A stretch of DNA of 64,000 nucleotides from Ascidiimonas aurantiaca. GTDB taxonomy: Bacteria; Bacteroidota; Bacteroidia; Flavobacteriales; Flavobacteriaceae. Shown here in pieces: positions 52,201 to 60,573 of the stretch. How positions within the stretch are numbered: the first letter of the stretch is position 1; the number at the start of each line of letters is the position of its first letter. Location of the stretch: assembly GCF_037646345.1 (NCBI RefSeq), contig NZ_JBBEWR010000005.1, positions 1 through 64,000 on the forward strand. Direction: 5' to 3'. A program made the position numbers and the translations under genes. Below the pieces are notes generated by a model. The model saw only the letters and a list, made by a program, of their open reading frames with translations, ran no database searches and was not told the DNA's origin.

Positions 52201-52597
52201 CATCATGATTGATATCTACATGGGTAACCCCGGTGGTCCATCCATCGGCATTTTGAATTCCCGCAGACCGGGTTACCTCTTCAAAACGCAAATCTCCTTT
52301 ATTTACAAACAGTTTATCGGCTTCCATATTGGCTGTAAAGTATACATCGGCAAGCCCGTCATTGGTGAAATCGGCAACTGCTACCCCCGCACCATTATAG
52401 AAATACAGATAGGTTAGTATATTAAGTTCCGGAGTATGGGTTAAAGTATTTTCAAAGGTGACACCGCTATTTTGTGGGTGGAGGCTTTCAAAAAGCATTT
52501 CTTCAGAAGGGGTACAGGCACTGGTTACTAATAAAAGTGCCAACTCATAGCGGTAAAAGATTTTAAAAAAACAGGTATAGACAGACTTAAAATGCAT
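49244..52597 (-). CDS. VCBS/FG-GAP repeat lipoprotein with ASPIC/UnbV domain (paralog 1)
   Basis: 1,117 residues, the first gene of the six-gene unit. The signal is longer than usual (MHFKSVYTCFFKIFYRYELALLLVTSAC). FG-GAP units (VADFTNDGLADVYFTAN, VDINHDGLLDIYICK, DYDLDGDLDLYLL) surround an ASPIC/UnbV segment (NPFGIGTSVTVYSG ... GYLSSVPPEVHFGLG ... IQWPDG). It opens with VTFENTLTHTPELNILTYLYFYNGAGVAVADF, a start block shared by all three paralogs. A perfect 14-bp inverted repeat sits 15 bases before the start codon and may control the whole unit. Confidence 0.85.
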   Translation of the reverse strand: MHFKSVYTCFFKIFYRYELALLLVTSACTPSEEMLFESLHPQNSGVTFENTLTHTPELNILTYLYFYNGAGVAVADFTNDGLADVYFTANMEADKLFVNKGDLRFEEVTRSAGIQNADGWTTGVTHVDINHDGLLDIYICKVSDFLSLKGHNLLYVNQGVNQQGVPVFKESAAVYGLDFSGLSTQASFFDYDLDGDLDLYLLNHSVHPNRNYGKGKNREIPDWRSGDKLFRNDQGKFTEVTQNSGIFQGKIGYGLGVSISDINNDRYPDIYVGNDFFENDYLYINQQNGTFKEVSHEDLTILGHTTHYSMGNDIADINNDGHTDIISLDMLPEELHTYKTSGAELPFQTYAQYLKNGYAPQFMQNTLHINRGNGMFSEIAFAAGVAATEWSWAPLLADLDNDGYKDIFITNGIKGASNDMDYINFIANNNIQRRIANELKPQDMGMIDELPEKKVINYFFKNNKNGTYSNQQGKWLKNIPSYSNGSAYADLDNDGDLDLVVNNVNAPAFVLENKSTQRFPQHNHLTISFNGNDQNPFGIGTSVTVYSGKELLLQENFVSRGYLSSVPPEVHFGLGNLTKIDSIHIQWPDGRFQSLLTPQVNQKIEVFYKNATLYPHPVKKNTTSPILENTHSLLSFTHKEHPSIEFNRDPLIPFAYTNEGPGIAIGDSNLDKKDDIFICGAKMQSSALFIQDTHGNFIPEQSALFAEDSISEDIAAVFTDIDTDGDQDLIVVSGGNEFKTGAPLTPRLYINDKGVYKKDTLSFTNTYINASSVKAVDFNTDGYPDLCITSNQLPWQYGQSPKQYLFENNQNGTFSDVSDSFGTEFQNIGNVQDIIWTDLNSDNKPDAVAVGHWMPVSVFLNRGDRLILQKQNSLNDTHGWWNTVQVADIDNDGDLDLIAGNWGLNTRIKASREQPVTLYRNDFDDNGKTEPVITYFYQDQETLFASKDDLARQMPFLNKKYLSYAHFADAAFKDIFPIEKIQNAYKKQVFELASCYFENTGNLTFKKQPLPFSAQLSPVQDIYIGNFNNNGYSDIFLVGNHYEINTLLGRQDASHGILLTYNSQGFFTEYEQQKFYVKGAARQIGKIRIGHTDYLVITINDNTPVFLKINNRTPDEF

Positions 52598-52611
52598 AGC
52601 TTAAAAACAAG

Positions 52612-52646
52612 TATTGCAAAATGCAGGTCGTTTGCATTTTGCAATA
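52612..52646. promoter_or_regulatory. perfect 14-bp inverted repeat before the VCBS operon
   Basis: TATTGCAAAATGCA (52612-52625) and TGCATTTTGCAATA (52633-52646) are exact reverse complements with a 7-base spacer. It lies 15 bases before the start codon on the minus strand, inside the probable leader. It could be a dimer-protein operator or an mRNA hairpin near the ribosome site. The minus-strand start codon context ATGCATTTTA repeats part of the arm, so an alternative hairpin covering the start codon is possible. Confidence 0.6.
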
Positions 52647-52707
52647 GGGGTGAACTTATTTTTTATTGTATGAAGATTGTTATAAATTCACTTATTAAGG
52701 TTATATG

Positions 52708-52715
52708 CTAAGATA
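52708..52715 (-). promoter_or_regulatory. possible -7 element for the VCBS operon
   Basis: Reads TATCTTAG on the minus strand, 7 of 8 consensus positions. It would give a leader of about 100 bases containing the inverted repeat. Confidence 0.3.
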
Positions 52716-52755
52716 AAGTATATTTAAGGGGTGTTGGACTAATGATAAAGTAAAA

Positions 52756-52774
52756 AGTTTAATAAAAGTTTAAT
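52756..52774 (+). promoter_or_regulatory. 11-bp direct repeat AGTTTAAT upstream of the sensor kinase
   Basis: AGTTTAAT occurs at 52756 and 52767, exactly 11 bases apart, the spacing preferred by OmpR-type regulators. A longer-spaced pair, GATAAAGTA, is at 52712 and 52744. Possible binding sites of the adjacent response regulator. Confidence 0.35.
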
Positions 52775-52822
52775 TACTATAACAGAGGATTAAAATATTT
52801 GTAGAAACGGAGGTAGAAAGAA

Positions 52823-54106
52823 GTGAATAAAAGAAAGCTGTACATACTCGTTTTTAGTATTTCTGTAATAGGGTTAGCTGTAGTACAGTACCAATATCTC
52901 AAAATAGGGCTTAATCTTGCCAAAGTTCAATTCAATCAAAAAGTAAGCAAAGCCGGAGAAGATATACGTACGTCTTTGTATGAGGAAAACCAGCTTACTT
53001 TTCTGGTAGGGAAAGCACTTACCAGAGACGATTCATATTTCCGTTTGAGTATGGATAGTGTTCAGGATGCTTCCCGCTTTTTTCTGAATGATCTTTTAAC
53101 CGAAAAACTGGTACAAAATGGAATAGAAACGGAATTTTCGTATCGTCTTTTTGCCAGGGACACGAGTTTTTCTTTAACGTCTCCCGTAACTTTTAACGAA
53201 GGGGAAGACCTTATACGATACCCTGTTATTTTAGAAGGATATTTGCCAAAACTTACAGATAAAAGACTTATTCTGGAGTTACAATTCAGGGATCTGAATA
53301 CTTTTTTTCTCTTTCAGTTAAACGGGCTAACAATTCCCGGACTGGTTTTTATGGTGGCTATCATAGTGGTGGTTTTATGGGTGCTCAGATCTTTCTACTG
53401 GCAGCGCAACATAATTACCACAACGAATGAGTTTATTAACAACCTTACGCATGAACTGAAAACTCCGGTTTTTTCCATAGGGGTAGCTGCCAAAATACTG
53501 GAAGATGATCAGCCGGAAGAAAAGAAACCGGTTTTGGAAATTATACGACAGCAGGTAAACAGACTAAAAGATCATACTGACAAAGTATTGGAACTGGCTA
53601 ATCTGGAAAATAAAAAAGGAATTTTTAATTTAAAAAGACAGGACATCGGGCCGGTTTTACGAAAAACCTGTGAAGATTTTAAACTGCTTACTTCAATAGA
53701 GAAACTTAGTTTTTCGTATAACATACCGGAAGAAGTATTATGGGTGAAAGCAGATACGGCTCATTTGGTAAATGCTATAAACAATCTGCTTGACAATGCC
53801 CGGAAATACGGAGGTGAAATACCAGACATACACTTAGAGGTGTCCTCTAATAATACTCATGTTTTTATAGTGATAGAAGATAAGGGACCAGGTATAGAAG
53901 AGCGATTTAAAAACCGTATTTTCGATAAGTACTTTCGGGTTGTGCCAGGAGACCTTTATAAGGTAAAAGGGCATGGGCTGGGGCTGCATTATGTGAAGAA
54001 AGTAACAGATATACATAAAGGTAAAGTATTGGTAGCAAGCAAACCGGGAGAGGGTACGGCCATTACGGTGAAATTACCCAGGGATAAAAAACAGATATAT
54101 GTATAA
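52823..54106 (+). CDS. sensor histidine kinase with periplasmic loop
   Basis: 427 residues with a GTG start supported by GGAGG at about 52809-52813, a strong Shine-Dalgarno that is uncommon in this phylum. Two membrane helices (LYILVFSISVIGLAVVQY at the N-terminus, IPGLVFMVAIIVVVLWVL near residue 180) enclose a sensor loop of about 150 residues. H210 in NNLTHELKTPVFSIG is the phospho-acceptor. ATPase motifs: NAINNLLDNARKYGG, EDKGPGIEE, RIFDKYFRV, GHGLGLHYV. It is divergent from the VCBS operon and overlaps its regulator by 8 bases. Confidence 0.92.
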   Translation: MNKRKLYILVFSISVIGLAVVQYQYLKIGLNLAKVQFNQKVSKAGEDIRTSLYEENQLTFLVGKALTRDDSYFRLSMDSVQDASRFFLNDLLTEKLVQNGIETEFSYRLFARDTSFSLTSPVTFNEGEDLIRYPVILEGYLPKLTDKRLILELQFRDLNTFFLFQLNGLTIPGLVFMVAIIVVVLWVLRSFYWQRNIITTTNEFINNLTHELKTPVFSIGVAAKILEDDQPEEKKPVLEIIRQQVNRLKDHTDKVLELANLENKKGIFNLKRQDIGPVLRKTCEDFKLLTSIEKLSFSYNIPEEVLWVKADTAHLVNAINNLLDNARKYGGEIPDIHLEVSSNNTHVFIVIEDKGPGIEERFKNRIFDKYFRVVPGDLYKVKGHGLGLHYVKKVTDIHKGKVLVASKPGEGTAITVKLPRDKKQIYV

Positions 54107-54788
54107 ATTATTATTGGTTGAAGATGATCGTTCGTTAGGATATCTGTTATCGGAATATCTTAAAATGAAAGGATTTTTAGTGAGTTGGGCCGAAAATGGC
54201 AAACAGGCAATGGTACTGATCAATGAACACATTTTTGACCTGGCCATTTTAGATGTAATGATGCCGGATATAAATGGTTTTGAACTGGGGTCCCGCATTC
54301 ATTTACAACACTCTGATCTGCCATTTCTTTTTCTAACGGCGCGATCTCTTAAAATAGATGTCTTAAAAGGTTTCTCGGTAGGAGCGGTAGATTATCTCAA
54401 GAAACCCATAGATGAAGAGGAGCTGGTGGTGAGAATACGGGCACTTTTGTCACGGCTTGATAAAACTACTGCCTTTGCCACAAAAGATACCTTGCAACCT
54501 ATTGGTAAATACACGCTTAATGTGGTTAATCAGGAACTGATACATGAAGAACAACGTATAAAACTTACAGCCAGGGAGAGTACTTTGTTAAGTTATTTGG
54601 CCAGCCGTAAAGATCAATTGTGTACTTACAAGGAACTATTGACCGGTATTTGGGGTAAAAATGATTATTTCAACAAAAAAAGCCTTAATGTATATATATC
54701 TCACTTACGAAAACATCTAAGAAAGGATACGTCTTTACGAATAGAAAATGTACATGGGCAGGGTTTTATTCTTCGAACTGATATTTAA
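54099..54788 (+). CDS. OmpR-family response regulator
   Basis: 229 residues. Receiver with acidic residues in LVEDDRS, phospho-acceptor D52 in LAILDVMMPDINGF, and lysine in DYLKKPIDEEEL. The winged-helix domain (residues about 135-229) includes LTARESTLLSYLASRKDQLCTYKELLTGIWG and KKSLNVYISHLRKHL. Probably controls the divergent VCBS operon and perhaps the SusC/SusD genes it faces; this is inferred from position. Confidence 0.9.
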   Translation: MYKLLLVEDDRSLGYLLSEYLKMKGFLVSWAENGKQAMVLINEHIFDLAILDVMMPDINGFELGSRIHLQHSDLPFLFLTARSLKIDVLKGFSVGAVDYLKKPIDEEELVVRIRALLSRLDKTTAFATKDTLQPIGKYTLNVVNQELIHEEQRIKLTARESTLLSYLASRKDQLCTYKELLTGIWGKNDYFNKKSLNVYISHLRKHLRKDTSLRIENVHGQGFILRTDI

Positions 54789-54820
54789 TTAAACCGGGTT
54801 TTAGTGGTTGGTAATAACAA

Positions 54821-54849
54821 GGGGCTGTTTCTAAAATGGAAACAGCCCC
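54821..54849. terminator. strong stem-loop between response regulator and SusD gene
   Basis: GGGGCTGTTTC (54821-54831) pairs with GAAACAGCCCC around a short loop. It lies between convergent genes and lacks a long T-run, so termination is likely but not certain. Confidence 0.65.
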
Positions 54850-54885
54850 CCAGACTAAACCTGATCTTAATCTTATCGGGTGGAT

Positions 54886-56430
54886 CTAGTATCCTGGGTT
54901 TTGCACCAGGTTAGGGTTTGATAACAATGCATTGGCAGGTATGGGATACAATTGTTTGTTTATATCTCCTACCGAAGCGGGCTCTTTGAACTCCCAGTCT
55001 TTTGTGAATTCTCCAAAGCGAATAAGGTCATTTCTTCTCCAGAATTCTATATATAATTCCCGTCCTCTTTCGGCCAGCAGATCACTTTCTGTAACAGCTC
55101 CCAAAGGGTCGGCCTGTCTTAATATTCTCAGTTCATTAACCATAGCAGTCGGGTCTCCGCCGCTTCGCATCATGGCCTCAGCCTTCATAAGATGCGCATC
55201 GGCATATCTGAAAACCACCTCATGACTGGTAAATGAGCCATTTACAGGGTGGTACTTGATCACTCGAATACCGGTACGTTCATTGTTACCTATTAAACCG
55301 GGCAGCTCTCTGGTAAATGCGAGCGGTTGGTCAATTCGGTCCTTAAGCGGATTCCCGTTAACATCATATTGCTGTCCCAGTAAAAAACCGTATCCTATTC
55401 CCAGGTTAGAACTGTTTGCATTCGTAGCATCGGGCACAAAACCTCTTCTTTCTTCCTGGCCCGAACCAACAGTATTGGTATTAGGGTCTCCTTCAAACAA
55501 ATCGTAAAATTCTGCAAGGGTACTGAATCCGTTCCATCCTCCTCCGTCATTTCCGGGAGCGATCTGGTTGTAATGCAGTCCGTTCCAGATACGGTTTCCC
55601 ACAGATGTTCTGGCCCACCATATGGTCTCATTATCTACACTTTCTTCGAAGATCTCGAAATACCCGCTCTGTAAGCCAAAGCCATCGCCTGCAATAGCAT
55701 CTACAGCATTAATAACAGCAGTCATATCACTGGCTTCCGGGGTACCGGTACCATTATAGATATGAGCGTTAAGATGTAGTTTGGCCAAAAGAAAATGGGC
55801 TGAGGCCTGCGAAGCAAACTCAGTTTGTGGACTGGGTCCCGTAACCGGTAAGTTGGGCAGTGCTCTGGTAAGATCATCAAGTACAAAATCATACGCTTCC
55901 TGGCGGGTGAGTACTCTGGGGCTTACTTCAGGGCCTTCATCTACTTCCCGGAAGGGCACCTGCCCGTAAAGATCCATTACCCAAAACATACTGAATGCAC
56001 GTAAAAAACGCGCTTCGGCCTCCTCCTGAGGTGTTGGTGAACTACGGGGGTCAATAATCTCACTTGCCCGGAATACATTCTGATTAAGATTGTTCCAGGT
56101 ATTGAGTATATAATCATGGGTAGTAGCCCAGGTATGGGTGTGTAGCGTTCTCCAGATACCATTGTCACCCCAGTCTGTGCCACGGGTGGGTACGAGCAGT
56201 TCATCGGTCGAAACTTCATTCAGAGCGAAGAAGTCTTCCTGATTTCCCAGTTGGCCAAAGATATCGTTGTACAACTGGGTTAATGAAGACTGTGCGGGTA
56301 CTCCGGAAAAACCATCTGATTCCTCAAAAATCGAATCTGTTTCTTCAATCTCCAGATCGGTACAGGAGATGATAAGCAAGGCAGACAGTGCTGTCATTAA
56401 TCCTCGTTTTGTAAATAACTTTGTATTCAT
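54886..56430 (-). CDS. RagB/SusD-family surface glycan-binding lipoprotein
   Basis: 514 residues from the ATG at 56430; a TTG 9 bases earlier is possible. Signal with lipobox LLIISCTDLEIEETDS. SusD features are the N-terminal TPR-like part (AEARFLRAFSMFWVMDLYGQVPF), ASAHFLLAKLHLNAHIYNG and the C-terminal VVFRYADAHLMKAEAMMRSGGDPTAMVNELRILRQADPLGAV ... RGRELYIEFWRRNDLIRFGEF ... LYPIPANALLSNPNLVQNPGY. It forms the lid on its SusC partner, whose gene ends 18 bases upstream. Confidence 0.95.
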   Translation of the reverse strand: MNTKLFTKRGLMTALSALLIISCTDLEIEETDSIFEESDGFSGVPAQSSLTQLYNDIFGQLGNQEDFFALNEVSTDELLVPTRGTDWGDNGIWRTLHTHTWATTHDYILNTWNNLNQNVFRASEIIDPRSSPTPQEEAEARFLRAFSMFWVMDLYGQVPFREVDEGPEVSPRVLTRQEAYDFVLDDLTRALPNLPVTGPSPQTEFASQASAHFLLAKLHLNAHIYNGTGTPEASDMTAVINAVDAIAGDGFGLQSGYFEIFEESVDNETIWWARTSVGNRIWNGLHYNQIAPGNDGGGWNGFSTLAEFYDLFEGDPNTNTVGSGQEERRGFVPDATNANSSNLGIGYGFLLGQQYDVNGNPLKDRIDQPLAFTRELPGLIGNNERTGIRVIKYHPVNGSFTSHEVVFRYADAHLMKAEAMMRSGGDPTAMVNELRILRQADPLGAVTESDLLAERGRELYIEFWRRNDLIRFGEFTKDWEFKEPASVGDINKQLYPIPANALLSNPNLVQNPGY

Positions 56431-56448
56431 AGTTATCAATTTTTTTAA

Positions 56449-59400
56449 TTAAAATGAGGCACTTAAACCAATGGTTATTGTTCTGGGCCTTGGGAATGAT
56501 GTATAATCAATTCCAAAGGTGGGCAGACCATTAAGGAGATCGGTTGCACCCGGCTGAATACTTACTTCAGGATCAAGACCACTGTAATCAGTAATAACAA
56601 ATAGGTTTTGTCCGTTAAGGTAAAGCCTGAGTGAGTCAAAGAGGCCTTCTCCGGAAAGAGGTACATTGTATCCTAATGTTACGTTCTGAAGACGAATGAA
56701 GTCTCCTTTTTCCAGAAATCTTTCAGATACGGAAGCTTCTGCGCTTCCGGCTTCCCCGCTGGTCAATACATCAGGGGTTACATTTCTTCCTGAGTTAATA
56801 GACCCGGCAGTGAAGAAGGCATTTCGGGTGTTATTGTATATGTAATGCCCGAACTGTCCGGCAAAGAATGCGGAAAGATCCCAGTTCTTATACGTGAAAT
56901 TGGTAGAAAGACCTGCATTTACTGTGGGCAGTGCACTTTTATCAACAAATTTTTGTTCATCGACATTAGGAACCGGTTGTCCGTTTTCAAATCCGTCAAA
57001 CTCTCTCACATAAAATGAAAACAGAGGCCTGCCGCTTGCCAGTGCCTGGGCAAATGCTCTTGATAATCCCTGGCCCCGTATAGTTCCTGCAGGAAGAAGG
57101 CCTTCAAAATCCTGTATTTCGTTGTCGTTATACGCAATGTTAAAGCCTGCGTTCCAGGTGAAATCTTCCGTTTGGAAAAAATCGTAATTAATGGCAAATT
57201 CTATCCCCTGGTTCACAACTACTGCATCTAGGTTCTCAAAAACAAAAGGCTGTGGTGCGGGTTGTGCAGACTCAATGCGCAACAGGAGATCTGTGGTTTC
57301 TTTTCTATAGACGTCTAGGGTACCGTTTAAACGGTCGTTATTAAAACCAAAATCAAACCCTACGTTGTACTGTATGGTTTCTTCCCATCTTAACTCGGGA
57401 TTTGCAAAGGCAACGGTGGTGGTTCCCGGAGGCTCTATCTCACCATTGTCTTGTATTACCTGAAAGCCTGCTCCAACATAAGGAGAATTAAATCGCTGTC
57501 TTCTCAGGAAATTACCATACCCCAGCCCGTCCTGGTTACCGGTAATACCGAAACCTAAACGCACTTTAAGGGTTGAAAATGCATCTCCAATAAAATCTTC
57601 TTCATCCAGTTTCCACGCAAAAGCTCCCGAAGGGAAATATCCGTAACGATTATCATCTCCAAATCGCGAAGAACCATCAGCACGAACTGTTCCGGTAAAA
57701 ATAAACTTATCATATAAGGTATATTCCACACGTGTGAAGAACGATTGTAGCTCGTCTGTAAAGTCAAAAGTTTCTCCAAAAACAGAACGTACATTTAAAC
57801 CGGTGGGTGCTGCCACCACATCGGTAGTAATGTCAGGAAAAAGCCTGTTTACAAAAAAGTTGGTTGATCTTGGGTCTATCCCGTATTGCTGGTAAGGACC
57901 TTCTATTCGGTTCTCAATAGCAGCAGAAGCTCTGGTAAGGTCTCCCGTCATTACGTTAAGATCGGTGGAACTGAATCCAAAACCTTCCACATTTCTTCCT
58001 CTTCTTCCAAAATCCTGAAAAGAATACCCCACAAGGGCGGTTATTTTTGAATTTTCAAATTCTTTCGTGTAGGTAAGAGTAGCCTCTATAAGCCGGTTCT
58101 CTACATTTATGTCGTTAATAGCTGCCCGACCATTACCAAACACGGCTCTGTCAAGGTTTCGGGCCAGTGCATTGGCGGCTGATTTTCGGGTAGATTCTGA
58201 TTTATCGTATCCTAAGTTTAATTTGGCAGACAGTTCGGGAGTTATCTGGTACTCTCCTGAAAAGTTGAGTAATGCCCGCGTAGTTGAGGTAAGGCTCTGA
58301 ACAAAATCTAGCATGACCCTGGGGTTGAGTTGTCCTCCTGTATCGAAATTAGGGTCATTGGGCCAGGTAGGGTTTGCCGAATAAGCTGCCCCGAGAATAT
58401 CACCCCTAAATCCGGCACTTCCACTTAACGGTGGGGACTCATCATTTACTCTTGAGAGTGTGGCCTGAATATTTATTTTGAGTTTATCATCAAAAAAACG
58501 ATGCAAAGCATTTACTCTTCCTGTAATTCTTTCCAGGGAAGAATTTTCAATAACACCAAATTGTTTTCCGTAGCCAAAAGTGGCGCGTACCGAACCATTT
58601 TCATAACCGTGAGAAAAAGAAAGGTTTTGATTTTGAGAAACGGCATTACGGGTTACTACATCCTGCCAGTCGGTATTGGCACCGGCATCTTCTGCAGGAA
58701 TACCACTAAATTGTTCTACAGCATCCAGATACCGATCTCTACCCAGTAAGTTAAATTCTTCTGCCGGTTTTGAAAAGCTTAAGTTGGAATCAAATTCCCA
58801 GCGGCTACCGGTACCTTTGCCTCCTTTGGTGGTGATAATAACCACACCATTGGCACCACGAGAACCATAAATGGCGGTAGCAGAAGCATCTTTAAGAATA
58901 CTCATACTTTCAATATCACTCGGGTTTAAAAAGTTAAGGGGGTTTCTGGAAGCACTGGAACCAAATCCTATATTTACACCTCCGGCTGCCGTTTCATCAC
59001 CTGCTAAGGGAATACCATCTACTACAAAAAGCGGATTATTATTTGAACGTACAGAACTTGTACCTCTAATACGGATATCAATACCTGCTCCGGGCTCTCC
59101 ACTGGTTTGTGTAATCTGTACACCGGCGGTTTTACCCTGAATGAGCTGTTCGGGTGAGGCGATCACTCCCTGGTTAAAGTCTTTTGAAGTTACCACGGCA
59201 ACGGCTCCGGTTGCATCTCGTACTCGTTGTGTACCGTAACCTATAACCACAATCTCATCCAGTGCCTGGGTATCTTCTGCCAGAGTTACATTTATGGTTG
59301 ATCTTCCATTAACGGGGACCTCCTGTGTTTTAAAACCTACATAGCTAAAGATAAGTACAGCGTTGCTGCTAACGTTATCTAAAGTGTAGTTTCCGTCAAA

Positions 59401-59562
59401 ATCGGTTTGGGTTCCATTGGTGGTACCCTTTACCAGAACACTTGCTCCTGGTAGTGGGCCAAGGGCGTCAGACACCGTTCCGCTAACGGTTTGAGCCTTT
59501 CCCATGGAAAAGTGTAAGAAAGCACTTAACACGAGAAAACCTTTAAGTAAGTTGTTCTTCAT
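56449..59562 (-). CDS. SusC/RagA-family TonB-linked outer-membrane transporter
   Basis: 1,037 residues from the ATG at 59562 (MKNNLLKGFLVLSAFLHFSMGKAQ signal). The carboxypeptidase-like domain (VSGTVSDALGPLPGASVLVKGT ... FSYVGFKTQEVPV) is followed by the TonB-box region ALDEIVVIGYGTQ and plug motifs (VRIRGTSSV-like IRGTSSVRSNNNPLFVVDGIPL, SILKDASATAIYGSRGANGVVIITTKGG). A long beta-barrel ends in TITIGLSASF. Imports oligosaccharides with SusD. Length and motifs are standard. Confidence 0.96.
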   Translation of the reverse strand: MKNNLLKGFLVLSAFLHFSMGKAQTVSGTVSDALGPLPGASVLVKGTTNGTQTDFDGNYTLDNVSSNAVLIFSYVGFKTQEVPVNGRSTINVTLAEDTQALDEIVVIGYGTQRVRDATGAVAVVTSKDFNQGVIASPEQLIQGKTAGVQITQTSGEPGAGIDIRIRGTSSVRSNNNPLFVVDGIPLAGDETAAGGVNIGFGSSASRNPLNFLNPSDIESMSILKDASATAIYGSRGANGVVIITTKGGKGTGSRWEFDSNLSFSKPAEEFNLLGRDRYLDAVEQFSGIPAEDAGANTDWQDVVTRNAVSQNQNLSFSHGYENGSVRATFGYGKQFGVIENSSLERITGRVNALHRFFDDKLKINIQATLSRVNDESPPLSGSAGFRGDILGAAYSANPTWPNDPNFDTGGQLNPRVMLDFVQSLTSTTRALLNFSGEYQITPELSAKLNLGYDKSESTRKSAANALARNLDRAVFGNGRAAINDINVENRLIEATLTYTKEFENSKITALVGYSFQDFGRRGRNVEGFGFSSTDLNVMTGDLTRASAAIENRIEGPYQQYGIDPRSTNFFVNRLFPDITTDVVAAPTGLNVRSVFGETFDFTDELQSFFTRVEYTLYDKFIFTGTVRADGSSRFGDDNRYGYFPSGAFAWKLDEEDFIGDAFSTLKVRLGFGITGNQDGLGYGNFLRRQRFNSPYVGAGFQVIQDNGEIEPPGTTTVAFANPELRWEETIQYNVGFDFGFNNDRLNGTLDVYRKETTDLLLRIESAQPAPQPFVFENLDAVVVNQGIEFAINYDFFQTEDFTWNAGFNIAYNDNEIQDFEGLLPAGTIRGQGLSRAFAQALASGRPLFSFYVREFDGFENGQPVPNVDEQKFVDKSALPTVNAGLSTNFTYKNWDLSAFFAGQFGHYIYNNTRNAFFTAGSINSGRNVTPDVLTSGEAGSAEASVSERFLEKGDFIRLQNVTLGYNVPLSGEGLFDSLRLYLNGQNLFVITDYSGLDPEVSIQPGATDLLNGLPTFGIDYTSFPRPRTITIGLSASF

Positions 59563-59819
59563 ACAATATAAATTTAAAGTCAATAGTTGGTTGTGTAAAG
59601 TTTTGTTTTAAATCTAGGTAAATATTTTGTTAAATTTATGGTATGTTGCTGTGAATCAATTACGAAAACGGTTTAGTGTTGATAACTTTTATATATAATT
59701 AATATAATAAATTTTTTGTAAATAATTTTTTAAATATTATTTTTTTGGCTTTTTGATTATAATATTCTTATTTTTTATGTTAAAATAAGCTAATAAAAAA
59801 GAGTGACATAAAATCAAAA
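59563..59819. other. AT-rich intergenic region carrying the susC promoter
   Basis: Very AT-rich, with no gene or RNA recognised. It separates the amylase/lipoprotein unit from SusC/SusD, so it should hold the SusC promoter. No exact TAnnTTTG was found on the minus strand. Confidence 0.4.
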
Positions 59820-59847
59820 AAAAGACCCGTTTAAAGACGGGTCTTAA
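59820..59847 (-). terminator. intrinsic terminator after the amylase-lipoprotein unit
   Basis: AAGACCCGT and ACGGGTCTT form a 9-bp stem; on the minus strand it is followed by a run of T. It lies about 20 bases after the lipoprotein stop. Confidence 0.85.
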
Positions 59848-59865
59848 CATTAAATTAGCATATAG

Positions 59866-60573
59866 CTAATTAACTCGGAATTGAAATATATCAGATTTAG
59901 AGGTATTGTTTTGAAAGTCTTTAACTACAATATAAAAATAATATACCTGACCTGAACTTACAGAAATATCAAAAAAAGGGTTTTGGGTAGTAGTAATTTC
60001 TGTTTCAGGTGGCGAAAAGGTATCCAGGAATACCTGATATTCTGCAATATCATTATCAATATCACCAGCCGTCCATTCAATTGTAATGTTTCCTGCGTTT
60101 ACGGAGCTTCCGGTTTTCGGATTAACTACTTCTGCGGGAAACGGTGCATGGCTCTCTACAGGTGCGCCGGCATTGTAAAATTGCCATGTGGCACTGTTGG
60201 CGGTTTGAGAACTCATATCATTTCTGGAAATTATAAACCAGGCATAGGGCGTACCCCGTTGTAAACTGATCTCCTGTTGGGTATTGGTGGTATTAAATGT
60301 TTCTGTGGTACCGGTCTCCAAATTACGAAGGTTTATGGTATATCGGTCAGAATTGGCTGCCGAATTCCATCGAAAGGTTACCCTGCTTTGCGTATCGGAT
60401 ATGATGGTTCCTTCATTACATTCTGTATTATCTTCGGGGAATACCAATACTGCAGCCTGGGGAGGGGTTGCTGCGGGTGTGGGCTCTCCTCCATTATCAT
60501 CACTACCACCTCCACAGGCTGTGAGGAAAACCGCTGCTATAAACAAGAGTGTATATTTTATAAAATTCTTCAT
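59866..60573 (-). CDS. fibronectin-type-III-like surface lipoprotein
   Basis: 235 residues. Signal and lipobox LTACGGGSDDNGG, with an acidic surface-export stretch after the cysteine. Two fibronectin-III-like units follow: AVLVFPEDNTECNEG ... VTFRWNSAANSDRYTINLRN ... GTPYAWFIISRND, and EVVNPKTGSSVNAGNITIEWTAGDIDNDIAEYQVFLDT ... GQVYYFYIVVKD. A SusE-like glycan-binding role is inferred from its place behind an alpha-amylase. The start overlaps the amylase gene by 4 bases. Confidence 0.75.
   Translation of the reverse strand: MKNFIKYTLLFIAAVFLTACGGGSDDNGGEPTPAATPPQAAVLVFPEDNTECNEGTIISDTQSRVTFRWNSAANSDRYTINLRNLETGTTETFNTTNTQQEISLQRGTPYAWFIISRNDMSSQTANSATWQFYNAGAPVESHAPFPAEVVNPKTGSSVNAGNITIEWTAGDIDNDIAEYQVFLDTFSPPETEITTTQNPFFDISVSSGQVYYFYIVVKDFQNNTSKSDIFQFRVN

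Noticed and set aside
52809..52825. Upstream ATG search for the second kinase
   Set aside because: The GTG at 52823 has a GGAGG at good spacing and gives a natural first membrane helix; no better ATG was seen.
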